64,000 bases of DNA from Novosphingobium sp. Its GTDB lineage: Bacteria > Pseudomonadota > Alphaproteobacteria > Sphingomonadales > Sphingomonadaceae. The stretch is from assembly GCF_027489515.1 (NCBI RefSeq), contig NZ_JAIXZS010000100.1, positions 23,115-87,114 of the forward strand, read 5' to 3'. Numbering within the stretch: position 1 is the first letter of the stretch; each line of letters opens with the position of its first letter. The position numbers were made by a program, and so were the translations under genes. The notes beneath the pieces were generated by a model. The model did not search any database. It was given only the letters and a program-made list of their open reading frames with translations, and was not told the origin of the DNA. Positions 25,582 to 34,569 of this stretch are shown here, one piece after another.

Positions 25582-28095
25582 TTGCGTAAAATATCGATTT
25601 CGCCAATCGGTACGTGCCGTATCAATACTCCGCTCAAGCGGGGTATGGCGCGGTACCCGGTGCAGCTTGATCTGCGCCGGATCTACGGCTTTGTGCACAC
25701 GAGCGATGAGGCGGTGCAGCAGCTTCGTTATCGTAGCGGCGAGATATCCTTTTCTGACGATGTCTTGCCGGTGCTGTTCCGCCCGGGTCTGGAATGCGGC
25801 GCCGAGCCTGTGCCTGATCGGGCAGCAGACCTCACGATCGTCGAGATCAGTTCGGCGAAGTCCTACACGATTGGCGATGTCGCGGTTCAGGGAAACTACC
25901 TGAGCCGCTATTTTGCCGATTTCTTTGCCTCGGCGCCGCGCGCGCGCGTCTACTGGAATCTGGCGGCTCAGGGCGATGCCGCGGCGATGAAGGCCTTCCT
26001 TGCGGATGATCCGGCCTTTCGTATCTATTCGGAATCGGATCGCAGCCTGCTCGAACGCATCCGCGTGCGTCAGCAGACATTTGATGACGTGCGTGCCGAT
26101 ATGGCAACAGTCACCGAAATGCTCGGCAAGGACCGCGTGCTCTTCGTGACTCACGTCAATGCGTTGACGGCGGATGGCAGCCTCATCGCCTCGCGTGACA
26201 AGGTGATCCACTGGATCAAGCGGGCCGCCAGCGAACTCGGCGCGGATTGCTTCGATCCGACCGGGCTCATGAACGCCTTCGGGCAGGCTCGTGCGCTCGA
26301 ACGCGATGGCATGGACCTGACGCATTTCACCAATGCATTCTGCGACCGCTGGTATGCCGCCGTGCAGCGCGACTATGTCCTCAAGAGCGTTGCCGATAGC
26401 GAGATCGACGAAGCGACCGCCGCGCAGATCGATGCGGCAATCCTTGCTGAAAGCATCGCCACCGCGATCGCCCACGACGATTTCTTCGATGGCACGCACC
26501 AGCTGTTCGCCGCGATCAAGGCGCATCCCGAGAACGTCTCGCTGCACCTGCTGCACGGGCAGGTGCTGGCCCGGATCGGGGATTTCGAGGGGGCATGCCG
26601 CGTGCTCGCGCCCCATGTCGCCGCGGCCGAGATGACGGCCGAACTGCGACAGGCGCTGATGCGGGCCCAGCTCGAAACCGGTGACGCCGAGAGCGCGCTG
26701 GCGCTGGCCTGCCAGTTGCTGACCGACGAGTACGAAACGGTCGAGATTTACGAGATCGCGGGCAAGGCGGCCGATCAGCTCGGGCTGGCGGACGATGCGC
26801 TGCGCTATCGCAAGCTGGCCTTCCGGCTCGATCCCTCGAACCATGCTGCGGCCATATCGGTGCTGGAACGCTATCTGGCCGCCGGAAAGGGCGAGGCTCA
26901 TGCCATCTGGCTGCGCGAGGTTCTCGAATTGCTCGATGCTCGCGGCACCGCTGCCGCAGCGCGGGCGCTGGTCGAATGGGCCATCACCCGGCATGAGCCG
27001 GACGTGCTTGGCCGTGCGATGATCCTGCTTGCACGGCACGACATGATCCAGATTCCCGCGCTGGTTGATGAAGCCGTGCGGGCGGGCATGGAAGACGTGC
27101 TCCTCGCGATCGCGGCCACGATCATGGCCATGCCGAACCTGACCGACAAGGCGCAGCGCGCGCTGCAGAAAGTTGCGGCCGGATGGGCGAAGGAAGCCGA
27201 AGCGCTGCAGGCAGCGGGCCGGCACGCCGAGGCGTTCGCTTATGCCAAAGCGCTGCTTGCCGTGCTGCCCGGCAATGGACCGGCGCGGCGCATATGCCGC
27301 GCAATGGCGGTCGATCTGCTGGCGAAGGTGCGCGCCGCGCCGGGCGATGCGGCTGTCGCTGCGTTGTGCGAGGAGGCGGGCGACCTCGTCTACGAACTCG
27401 CCGCTGCCGCGCAGGCCTATGCCCGCGCCCTCGTCAATCTTGATCGGCTGGCCGAGGCGCAGGCCGTCTCTGCCCGGATCCTCGCCGAGGACCCCGATGC
27501 GATCGATGCCAGGGCCGCGCTTGCCCATATCGCCGGACTGCGCGGCGATTTCCTGACCGCCTTGCGGCTCTACACCAGCCTGGCCGAAGACCCGCACGAG
27601 ATTGCCGAGCGCCACCGTGTGCGGATCGATCGCTTCCTCGCGAGCGCGGGTTCGCGCGGGGTGCGGCAGCTGCGCGTGCTGCTGGCCGAAGGCCGCAACG
27701 ATGAGGCGATTGCCATCTGGGACCTGCTGCGCCGCCGGCTGGAGCTTGCAGAGGCGATGGCGACGGAGGCCATGCGCATGCGCAGCATCCTGCGCAGCCA
27801 GCTGCGACAGCTTGACGATGACGAGGGCCAGCGCGGCGCGGTCAACGGGCCGCTCGAGATCCTCGATCACATGCTTATGCTGGCTCCCGATGATACCACC
27901 GTTCTGCGGCGCGCTGCGCTCGAGGCGATGCGGCAGCAGCAGTTCGAAAAGGCGGCTGCCTACTGGCGCCGGCTTGATTCCGTCACACCCGGTCTCCACG
28001 AGGTTTCGGTGTTTCTCGAGCGTTGCTCGGCCCGCGCACGTCGTCAGGCCCGCCATCAGGCGGCGTCACCTGCCGGCCCGTTGCTGGCGGCATGA
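25582..28095 (+). CDS. SGNH/GSCFA-like hydrolase domain with long TPR-like tail (copy 2)
   Basis: Paralogue of the protein at 12280 over its whole length (837 versus 836 residues). Shared blocks include SPIGTCRINTPLKRG (residues 7-21), VVEISSAKSY-like IVEISSAKSYTIGDVAVQ, NYLSRYFADFFASAPR, LFVTHVNALTADG and the DLTH block (D245, H248) equivalent to SGNH block V. The C-terminal ~540 residues are TPR-like helices, ending in FEKAAAYWRRLDSVTPGLHE. Starts with TTG at 25582, like copy 1. The ATG of an in-frame start for the next gene overlaps its stop, though the better start lies 36 bp further. Function unknown; glycan O-acyl transfer or removal is a guess. Confidence 0.75.
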   Translation: MRKISISPIGTCRINTPLKRGMARYPVQLDLRRIYGFVHTSDEAVQQLRYRSGEISFSDDVLPVLFRPGLECGAEPVPDRAADLTIVEISSAKSYTIGDVAVQGNYLSRYFADFFASAPRARVYWNLAAQGDAAAMKAFLADDPAFRIYSESDRSLLERIRVRQQTFDDVRADMATVTEMLGKDRVLFVTHVNALTADGSLIASRDKVIHWIKRAASELGADCFDPTGLMNAFGQARALERDGMDLTHFTNAFCDRWYAAVQRDYVLKSVADSEIDEATAAQIDAAILAESIATAIAHDDFFDGTHQLFAAIKAHPENVSLHLLHGQVLARIGDFEGACRVLAPHVAAAEMTAELRQALMRAQLETGDAESALALACQLLTDEYETVEIYEIAGKAADQLGLADDALRYRKLAFRLDPSNHAAAISVLERYLAAGKGEAHAIWLREVLELLDARGTAAAARALVEWAITRHEPDVLGRAMILLARHDMIQIPALVDEAVRAGMEDVLLAIAATIMAMPNLTDKAQRALQKVAAGWAKEAEALQAAGRHAEAFAYAKALLAVLPGNGPARRICRAMAVDLLAKVRAAPGDAAVAALCEEAGDLVYELAAAAQAYARALVNLDRLAEAQAVSARILAEDPDAIDARAALAHIAGLRGDFLTALRLYTSLAEDPHEIAERHRVRIDRFLASAGSRGVRQLRVLLAEGRNDEAIAIWDLLRRRLELAEAMATEAMRMRSILRSQLRQLDDDEGQRGAVNGPLEILDHMLMLAPDDTTVLRRAALEAMRQQQFEKAAAYWRRLDSVTPGLHEVSVFLERCSARARRQARHQAASPAGPLLAA

Positions 28096-28130
28096 GCGGG
28101 CGGCGGCAGATTATCATGAGGGGGACGGAT

Positions 28131-30065
28131 ATGGCCTACAGGGGCACGAGCGCGGACCTGGACGATTCCGGGGCACCCGCAGCCGGCGCGGCCTTTCCGG
28201 CGATCAACGTCGGCACGGTTTCCACCAGCCTTGCCCCGCCCGTGGCACCCTCCGCGCAGCCGAGTGCACCCGTGGCAGACCCGGTGGCAAATCCTGCAGG
28301 GGCCGCTGTTGACGGGCAGGAAGCGCCGAAAGGTCCGTCGCCCGAAGTCGAAGCCCGGATGAAGGCGGCGTTCGCACACCTCGAGCGGCGCGAGTTTCCC
28401 CCTGTCGCCGAACTGCTCGATGTCAGCGCGCTCGATCCCGAGACGCCGCTCAACACCAAGATCGAATGGGCCGAACTGCTCGCGCGGGCAAACCATGTCG
28501 AGCAGTCCGATGCGTTGTTCGAGACGCTGCTGGCGGACTATCCCAAGTCGCGCCGGCTGCGCTTCATGTATGCCCGCCGGCTTTATCCGCGCGGGTTCCT
28601 TGCCCGGGCGGTGCAGCTTCTGCGCGGTGCGGCGGCCTTCCCCGAGGGCAGCGCGCAGCGGGCCTATGCCGATCGCCTCTATGGCATGCTGGACCGGTTC
28701 GAGGCCCGGGAGGAGCGCGCCATCGCGCCCGACGAGGACTGCCGCATCCTTGCGATGAAGTACGCGATCCTCGCCTACCGCGACCGGCAGGTGCAGCCGG
28801 TGCAGGCCGGGCGGGTCGGGCGGGTTTCGCTGGTGACCGGCGGCCTTGGCCCCGGCGGTGCGGAACGCCAGCTTTCGCGCACCGCGATCGAGCTCGAGAG
28901 AGCGCGGCGGGCAGTGGGCGGGGTCGGCGGCATTGCGATCGAACGTCCGGTGGAAGTGCTGGTCCGCTCGCACAGCGCGCGGGGGCAGCGCGACTTCTTC
29001 CTGTCCGAGTTGCAGGCGGGCGAGGTTGACGTCCGGCAGATCGACGAGATGCCGGTGGCGAGCACGGAAACGCTGGGCCTCAGCGATCCCGATCTGGCCG
29101 CGCTGATCGATTATCTGCCGATCAAGGTCAATTTCGGTGTGCGCCGCCTTGTCGAGCACTACCGCGAAACGCAGCCCGAAGTCGTCTCGCTGTGGCAAGA
29201 CGGTGCCTGCCTGTTTGGCGGGCTTGCCGCGATCATGGCCGGGGTCCCGCAGGTGCAGATGGTGATCCGCGGCTTGCCGCCGATCATCCGCCGCCACATG
29301 CTGATCCCCGAATACGAGATCATGTACCGGGCCATCGCGCAGATCCCGGGGGTCGCGTTCATCAGCAATTCCAAGGGTGCGGCCAAGGCTTATGCCGAAT
29401 GGCTCGATATCCCGGTCGAGCGGTTCAAGATCGTCTACAACGGCGTGCCGAAGATGACCTGCAACGCCACGCCCGAGGCGGATACGATGTGGGAGGACTT
29501 CCTCGCGCGCACGCCGGGCGGCGATCATGTGGTCGGCGGGGTATTCCGTTTCGATACGGACAAGCGCCCGACCTGGTGGATCCGCTTTGCCTATCACTAC
29601 GCGCGTCGCCATCCCGATGCGCGGTTTCTGCTGGTGGGCGATGGCCGCCTGTTCGGCGAATGCGTCCAGATGGCGAAGGACCTCAAGATCGAGGACCGCA
29701 TCCTCTTCGTCGGGCGGTCGACCAATGTCGGCTACTGGATGAAGAAGATGGACGTGCTTGTCCTCATGTCGAGCTTCGAGGGCCTGCCCAACGTGCTGAT
29801 CGAAGCGCAATATCTGGGCGTGCCGGTGGTTTCGACCCCGGCTGGCGGCGCTTCGGAATGCTTCATCGAGGGCGTGACCGGCCATATTCTCGGCTCGGCG
29901 GATCGCACCGACTTCGATGAGGCCTGCGTCAAGACGAACGCCCTCCTCGGCCGCGCGCAGCGGGAGGAGATCTTCGGCCCGGCCACCAGCGATTTTCTGG
30001 AGCCCAACTTCTCGGTCAGCCGGATGCTGGAGAATTTCCTCCGCGCGACTTGCAGCCCGAACTGA
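28131..30065 (+). CDS. GT4 glycosyltransferase with N-terminal helical extension
   Basis: Retaining GT-B glycosyltransferase. After a Pro/Ala-rich, probably disordered start (residues 1-70) and a TPR-like helical segment (about 75-190, with VEQSDALFETLLADYPKSRR), the GT-B fold begins with VSLVTGGLGPGGAERQLSRT. The donor site shows FLLVGDGRLFGECVQMAKDL, ILFVGRSTNVGYWMKKMDVL and the EX7E motif in SSFEGLPNVLIEAQYLGVPV. Start ATG 28131 is backed by GAGGGGGA 7 bases upstream; in-frame ATGs at 28092 and 28116 are alternatives. 644 residues. Acceptor and sugar are not readable. Confidence 0.87.
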   Translation: MAYRGTSADLDDSGAPAAGAAFPAINVGTVSTSLAPPVAPSAQPSAPVADPVANPAGAAVDGQEAPKGPSPEVEARMKAAFAHLERREFPPVAELLDVSALDPETPLNTKIEWAELLARANHVEQSDALFETLLADYPKSRRLRFMYARRLYPRGFLARAVQLLRGAAAFPEGSAQRAYADRLYGMLDRFEAREERAIAPDEDCRILAMKYAILAYRDRQVQPVQAGRVGRVSLVTGGLGPGGAERQLSRTAIELERARRAVGGVGGIAIERPVEVLVRSHSARGQRDFFLSELQAGEVDVRQIDEMPVASTETLGLSDPDLAALIDYLPIKVNFGVRRLVEHYRETQPEVVSLWQDGACLFGGLAAIMAGVPQVQMVIRGLPPIIRRHMLIPEYEIMYRAIAQIPGVAFISNSKGAAKAYAEWLDIPVERFKIVYNGVPKMTCNATPEADTMWEDFLARTPGGDHVVGGVFRFDTDKRPTWWIRFAYHYARRHPDARFLLVGDGRLFGECVQMAKDLKIEDRILFVGRSTNVGYWMKKMDVLVLMSSFEGLPNVLIEAQYLGVPVVSTPAGGASECFIEGVTGHILGSADRTDFDEACVKTNALLGRAQREEIFGPATSDFLEPNFSVSRMLENFLRATCSPN

Positions 30066-30132
30066 GCCGAAGTAGGTCCGGCGCCGAAACGGCTGTCGGC
30101 ATGTGCCGAGGCTTACCGCGCCGGAGAATCAG

Positions 30133-31176
30133 ATGGCCATCCTCGTAACCGGCAATGCCGGCTTCATCGGCTTCCACACTGCCAAGACCCTGCTGGAGCG
30201 CGGGGACGATGTCGTCGGGCTCGATGTCGTCAACGATTACTATGATCCCGCGATCAAGGAAGCGCGCCTCGCCATTCTGGAGGAGACCGCGCGGCGGACC
30301 AATGCGAAGTACACCTTCGTGCGCGCCAATCTCGCAGACCGCGCCGCAGTCGAACGCACGTTTGGCGAGAACGACATCCGCCGCGTGATCAATCTCGCCG
30401 CGCAGGCAGGGGTGCGCTACTCGATCGAGAACCCGCACGCCTACGTCGAGAGCAACATCATCGGGTTCACCAACATTCTCGAAGCCTGCCGCCACGGCGG
30501 GGTCGAGCACCTGGTCTATGCCTCGACCAGCAGCGTCTATGGTGCCAACCAGGCGATGCCCTTCAGCGAACATGTCGGGGTCGATCACCCGCTGCAGTTC
30601 TACGCCGCGACGAAGAAGGCGAACGAGCTGATGGCGCACAGCTACAGCCATCTCTACCGCCTGCCGACGACCGGCCTGCGCTTCTTCACGGTCTATGGCC
30701 CGTGGGGCCGTCCGGACATGGCGCTGTTCCTGTTCGCCAAGAACATCATCGCGGGCAAGCCGATCGATGTGTTCAACTATGGCAACCACACGCGCGATTT
30801 CACCTTCGTCAGCGACATCGTCGAGGGGGTGATCCGCGCCTGCGACCATCCGGCGCAGCCGAACCCGGATTGGGACGCCCACCGCCCCGATCCCGCGACG
30901 AGCAACGCGCCCTACCGGATCTACAACATCGGCAACAACAGCCCGGTGAAGCTCACCGAATACATCGAGGCGCTGGAAGAAGCGCTGGGCAAGAAGGCGG
31001 AGCGCAATCTCCTGCCGCTGCAGGCAGGCGACGTGCCGGATACCTTCGCCGATGTTTCCGATCTTGAGCGCGAGTTGGGCTACAAGCCCGCAACCACAGT
31101 GAAGCAGGGGGTCGCTGCCTTCGTGGAGTGGTACCTCGATTACATGGCCAAGCCCGCCGGAACCACGGCTCGCTGA
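30133..31176 (+). CDS. NAD-dependent UDP-glucuronate 4-epimerase-like protein
   Basis: Extended short-chain dehydrogenase/reductase acting on a nucleotide sugar. The NAD motif is [20 protein letters not shown] (residues 3-22), [16 protein letters not shown] is the characteristic loop of UDP-glucuronate 4-epimerases, and the catalytic tyrosine lies in [20 protein letters not shown] (YxxxK). [18 protein letters not shown] is the serine segment. Length 347 residues. ATG 30133 has GGAGAATC before it; the longer frame from 30103 lacks this. The enzyme would supply UDP-galacturonate. No UDP-glucose dehydrogenase of the classical type is seen, so the uronate source may be elsewhere. Confidence 0.9.
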   Translation: MAILVTGNAGFIGFHTAKTLLERGDDVVGLDVVNDYYDPAIKEARLAILEETARRTNAKYTFVRANLADRAAVERTFGENDIRRVINLAAQAGVRYSIENPHAYVESNIIGFTNILEACRHGGVEHLVYASTSSVYGANQAMPFSEHVGVDHPLQFYAATKKANELMAHSYSHLYRLPTTGLRFFTVYGPWGRPDMALFLFAKNIIAGKPIDVFNYGNHTRDFTFVSDIVEGVIRACDHPAQPNPDWDAHRPDPATSNAPYRIYNIGNNSPVKLTEYIEALEEALGKKAERNLLPLQAGDVPDTFADVSDLERELGYKPATTVKQGVAAFVEWYLDYMAKPAGTTAR

Positions 31177-31195
31177 TCGCTGATCGCGGCCACCC

Positions 31196-32332
31196 ATGCG
31201 CATCCTGCTGTTGACCCGGTCCTATCCGGCACCGGGCGATCTTTACCAATATCCCTTCGTCCATCGGCGCGTGCTGGCCTACCGGGCACTGGGCCATGAC
31301 GTCGCCGTGTTCCGTTTCGATCCGGACCGACCTGCCGGCGCGCACCTCTTCGACGGCGTGGTGTGCGAAACCGGCGGTCTGGAGGAGGTCCGGGCGGCAC
31401 TGGCGCGCGGCAGGCCCGATGTGGTCGCGGTGCACGGGCTCAGCGAGGCGATCTGGCCGGCCTGCACGCTGGTCGATCCGGCTATCCCGGTCTGCGCCTG
31501 GCTCCACGGCTCCGAGATCCCCGGCTTCCTGCGCGAGAAAGTCGTGCTGATCGAGGATCCGATCCGGCGCGCCCATCAGGAACGGCTGCTGGAGGGTCGG
31601 ATCGCCTTCTGGCACGAGGTCCTCTCGCGCTGGCCGGACAACCTGCACATCGCCTTCGTCTCGGCGGATTCGCGCGAATTGATGCGCAGCGATCTGGGGG
31701 CACTGGTGCAGGATGCGCGCACAACCGTGTTGCACAACCCGATCGACACCGATCTCTTCCCCTATCGGGCCAAGCAGCCGGCTGACCGGTTCGCGGTGCT
31801 GTCGATCCGGCCCTATGACAGCCGCTCCTATGCCAATGATCTTGCGGTGGAGGCGATCCTCGCGCTGCGCGCGAGGCCATGGTTCGGCCAGATGCGTTTC
31901 ACGCTGATCGGCGATGGTCCGCTCTTTGCCGAAACGCTCGCCCCGCTGGCCGGAATCGCCGAAATCACGATTCGCCGCGGTTTCCTGACGCAGGAGGCCA
32001 TCGCTGCCGAGCATGGCGGCCACGGACTGTTTCTGGTCCCGACCCGGCTCGATACCCAGGGTGTCTCGCGCGATGAGGCGATGGCGTCGGGGCTCGTTCC
32101 GGTGACGAATGCGGTCCATGCCGTGCCAGAATTCGTCGATGCCGAGTGTGCGGGGCTGGCCGGGCCTGACGACGCGGAAGGGCTCGCTGCGGGAATCGCG
32201 GAAATGGTCGAAAGCCCGGCGCTGTTCCTCGCCCGGTCGGCAGTGGCAGCGGCGCGGGTGCGCGCGCAATCGGGCCACGAACGGATCATCCCCCGCGAAC
32301 TGGCGTGGATGGCGGAGTGCGCGGCCTCATGA
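31196..32332 (+). CDS. GT4-type glycosyltransferase
   Basis: GT-B glycosyltransferase of 378 residues. N-terminal domain starts MRILLLTRSYPAPGDLYQYP, typical for group 1 transferases, with HGLSEAIWPACTLVD and WLHGSEIPGFLREKV in the acceptor half. The donor half has RFAVLSIRPYDSRSYAND, FTLIGDGPLFAETLAPL and DTQGVSRDEAMASGLVPVTN, where the EX7E second glutamate region is altered to VSRDEAMASG. It follows the epimerase by 19 bp and overlaps the second sulfotransferase by 4 bases, so the three genes are probably one operon. Confidence 0.85.
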   Translation: MRILLLTRSYPAPGDLYQYPFVHRRVLAYRALGHDVAVFRFDPDRPAGAHLFDGVVCETGGLEEVRAALARGRPDVVAVHGLSEAIWPACTLVDPAIPVCAWLHGSEIPGFLREKVVLIEDPIRRAHQERLLEGRIAFWHEVLSRWPDNLHIAFVSADSRELMRSDLGALVQDARTTVLHNPIDTDLFPYRAKQPADRFAVLSIRPYDSRSYANDLAVEAILALRARPWFGQMRFTLIGDGPLFAETLAPLAGIAEITIRRGFLTQEAIAAEHGGHGLFLVPTRLDTQGVSRDEAMASGLVPVTNAVHAVPEFVDAECAGLAGPDDAEGLAAGIAEMVESPALFLARSAVAAARVRAQSGHERIIPRELAWMAECAAS

Positions 32333-33138
32333 CAGATGCACGGCTTGTGCCCGATCTGCCGCGCCCGGAGTTCCTGATGGCCTCGATGGGCCGCTCGGGC
32401 AGCACGATGATCGCGAACTGGCTGACCGATCCACCCGAGCGCGTCGTGCTGATCGAGCCGTCGCTGTTCTCGCTCCGCAATCCCGATATGGTCCGCGTGC
32501 AGTTGCCCGAGTTCAGCGAGCCTGCAGGCGACGCCGAATGGACGTATCCGGATGCAGACTGGCAGGCGCGCTTTCGGCGCCTGTTTGCACCACGCCTGGC
32601 CGGGCGGCGCTGGGCGCTCAAGGAAGTGCTGGTCGCCGAAAGCGAGCGGATCATGGCGACCTTCGCCCCGCCGCGCGTGGTCGTGACGGTGCGCGATATT
32701 GGCGCGATTGCCGCCAGCTTCCTTGAAAAGCACCGCCGGCAGAACAACCGGCACCGCTTCGACGCGGGCTGGGTCGGCACCTATTGCCGGCGCGAAAGCG
32801 CGGCCATGGTCGCGCTGTGCGACGCCATGCAGCGCGAGGGCCTGCCGCATCACGTGGTCCGCTACGAGGATTTCGTGGCATCGGAAGATGTCCGGCAGCA
32901 GTTGGCCGCTTTCGTCGGGTGGCCCGGGGGCGGACTTGCCCAGCGCCACTTCGGCAAACTTGGCCGCGCGTTCGAGGCCGAACGTCACGCCAGCGGCGTC
33001 AGCGCGCGCACGCCTTCGCTGCCCGAGCGGGCGCTGGAGCCCGAAGAACTGGCGCTGCTGCCCGGGATCGTCGCGGATTGCGCAGCCTATCAGGCCCGGT
33101 TCGGCTTCGGCCCGGTTTCGCAGCACGCCGCGACCTGA
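32329..33138 (+). CDS. Sulfotransferase family protein
   Basis: Predicted PAPS-dependent sulfotransferase, 269 residues. The phosphosulfate loop is FLMASMGRSGSTMIANWLTD (about residues 15-34) and the 3'-phosphate motif VVVTVRDIGAIAASFLEKHR, both well preserved. HHVVRYEDFVASEDVRQQLA is the usual core-domain end with acidic residue. The ATG overlaps the upstream GT stop (ATGA), arguing for coupled translation and against the ATG at 32305. The second sulfotransferase of the locus; it has no TPR extension. Closing gene of the polysaccharide locus. Confidence 0.85.
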   Translation: MTDARLVPDLPRPEFLMASMGRSGSTMIANWLTDPPERVVLIEPSLFSLRNPDMVRVQLPEFSEPAGDAEWTYPDADWQARFRRLFAPRLAGRRWALKEVLVAESERIMATFAPPRVVVTVRDIGAIAASFLEKHRRQNNRHRFDAGWVGTYCRRESAAMVALCDAMQREGLPHHVVRYEDFVASEDVRQQLAAFVGWPGGGLAQRHFGKLGRAFEAERHASGVSARTPSLPERALEPEELALLPGIVADCAAYQARFGFGPVSQHAAT

Positions 33139-33170
33139 TAGACTGCCCCTCTTAGCGAGGCATCCGGTCC

Positions 33171-34076
33171 ATGCAGCTGCGCCACTTGCGCTACTTCGTC
33201 ACGCTCGCGCGCGAGCAGCACTTCGCCAAGGCAGCCGCGACCTGCGGGATTTCGCAGCCCACGCTCTCGGCAGGGCTCGCCGCGCTGGAGGCCGAGTTCG
33301 GCCGGCGTCTGGTCGAGCGCGACCGCCGCTTTGTCGGCCTCACCCCACACGGCCAGGCCATGCTGCCGTGGGCGGAGCAGATCCTCGGCGCGGTGAGCGG
33401 CATGGCGAGCGCGGTGGCGGCGACCGCCGCGCCGCTCAAGGGCGAGTTCGGTCTCGCCGCGATTCCCGCCGCGCTGCCGTTCGTCGGCCTCCTGGGGGAA
33501 GCTCTGCTGGCGCAGAACCCCGGGATCACGCTCGCCGTCCGCTCTGCCACGTCGCGCGCGATCGAGCACGGCCTCCACGCGTTCGAGGTCGATGCAGGGC
33601 TCACCTATCTCGATCACGAGCCACCGGCCAACGTCCTCTCCGTCCCGCTTTATGCCGAGCGCTACGTCTTCCTCGCCGCGCGCGGCACGGGGTTCGATGA
33701 GCACACCGCGATCAGCTGGGATGAGGCGACCCGGCAGGATCTCTGCCTCCTCCACCAGGGCATGCAATACCGCCGCATCCTTGACGAGCGCCTTGCCGCG
33801 CGCGGGCTCGCGGTCGCCCCGCGGGCCACGGCGGACAGCCACTTCGCGCTCTTTGCGATGGTCCGCTCCGGCGCCTTCGCGACGATTGTCCCCGATGGCT
33901 ATGCGCGGCTCATGTCCGGGGTCGAATGGGCGCGCTTCGTGCCCTTCGATGCGCCCGACGAGGCGCGGCGCGTCGGGCTGGTCGTGGTAAATCGCGATCC
34001 GCTTGGGCCCATGGCCCGCGCCGCGCTGGCGGCGGCTCGTGCACTCGAACCGGCAGGGCTGGAACCGCCCCTGTGA
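33171..34076 (+). CDS. LysR-family regulator of the formate dehydrogenase operon
   Basis: 301-residue LysR regulator beginning MQLRHLRYFVTLAREQHFAK, with the DNA-binding helix in CGISQPTLSAGLAALEAEFG. It lies directly upstream of fdsG in the same direction. A TGATAG-N7-CTATCA inverted repeat, of the LysR-box kind, covers its stop codon and lies 55 bp before fdsG; a half site TGATAGA also sits 30 bp before its own start. This suggests activation of fds and self-control. The effector is probably formate or a related acid (inference). Confidence 0.92.
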   Translation: MQLRHLRYFVTLAREQHFAKAAATCGISQPTLSAGLAALEAEFGRRLVERDRRFVGLTPHGQAMLPWAEQILGAVSGMASAVAATAAPLKGEFGLAAIPAALPFVGLLGEALLAQNPGITLAVRSATSRAIEHGLHAFEVDAGLTYLDHEPPANVLSVPLYAERYVFLAARGTGFDEHTAISWDEATRQDLCLLHQGMQYRRILDERLAARGLAVAPRATADSHFALFAMVRSGAFATIVPDGYARLMSGVEWARFVPFDAPDEARRVGLVVVNRDPLGPMARAALAAARALEPAGLEPPL

Positions 34077-34092
34077 TAGAAGTAATCTATCA
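34074..34092. promoter_or_regulatory. LysR-type box TGATAG-N7-CTATCA upstream of fdsG
   Basis: Perfect 6-bp inverted repeat with 7-base spacer, containing the T-N11-A arrangement preferred by LysR proteins. It overlaps the TGA of the LysR gene and lies about 55 bp before the fdsG start. The half site TGATAGA recurs at 33136-33142, before the LysR gene, where it overlaps the sulfotransferase stop. Confidence 0.55.
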
Positions 34093-34146
34093 GCCATCAC
34101 GCATTTCGATTTGACCTTTGCGCCCGATTTCCCAAGGCATTAGCGC

Positions 34147-34569
34147 ATGACAGACCAAGACGAGCTCGATGGCATCCTTGCCGCCCACGCCGGGCGCGAG
34201 GGCGCGCTGCTGCCGATCCTGCATGATGTGCAGGCCGCGTTCGGCCATGTTTCGGAAAGCGCGGTGCGCCAGATTGCGCAGGCCCTCAACCTGACGCGGG
34301 CCGAAGTCCACGGCGTCGTCAGCTTCTATCACGATTTCCGCGAAGAGCCGGAAAGCCGCCCGGTGCTCAAGCTCTGCCGCGCAGAAAGCTGCCAGGCGCG
34401 CGGGGTGGAGGCGCTCGCCGCCGCGCTGCCGGAAAATCCGCGCGTGAAGGTCGAGACGGTCTACTGCCTCGGCCTGTGCAGTGTTGGCCCCGCCGCGATG
34501 GTCGGCCATGAAGTCCACGGCCGGCTCGATGCTGCCCGGCTTGGCGCGCTGGTGGAGAGCCTGGCATGA
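34147..34569 (+). CDS. fdsG: NAD-dependent formate dehydrogenase gamma subunit
   Basis: NuoE-like thioredoxin-fold subunit with one [2Fe-2S] cluster, part of the soluble FdsGBAD complex. Cluster ligands are visible as LCRAESCQARG and VYCLGLCSVGPAAMVG (C-x4-C ... C-x3-C). VSFYHDFRE is the family's conserved helix start. 140 residues, similar to known FdsG. ATG 34147; the stop overlaps the fdsB ATG by 4 bases. Confidence 0.93.
   Translation: MTDQDELDGILAAHAGREGALLPILHDVQAAFGHVSESAVRQIAQALNLTRAEVHGVVSFYHDFREEPESRPVLKLCRAESCQARGVEALAAALPENPRVKVETVYCLGLCSVGPAAMVGHEVHGRLDAARLGALVESLA

Noticed and set aside
25564..28056. Antisense open frame of 830 codons across SGNH-TPR copy 2
   Set aside because: Shadow of the plus-strand paralogue, which is conserved with copy 1. 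Composition is typical of an antisense shadow.
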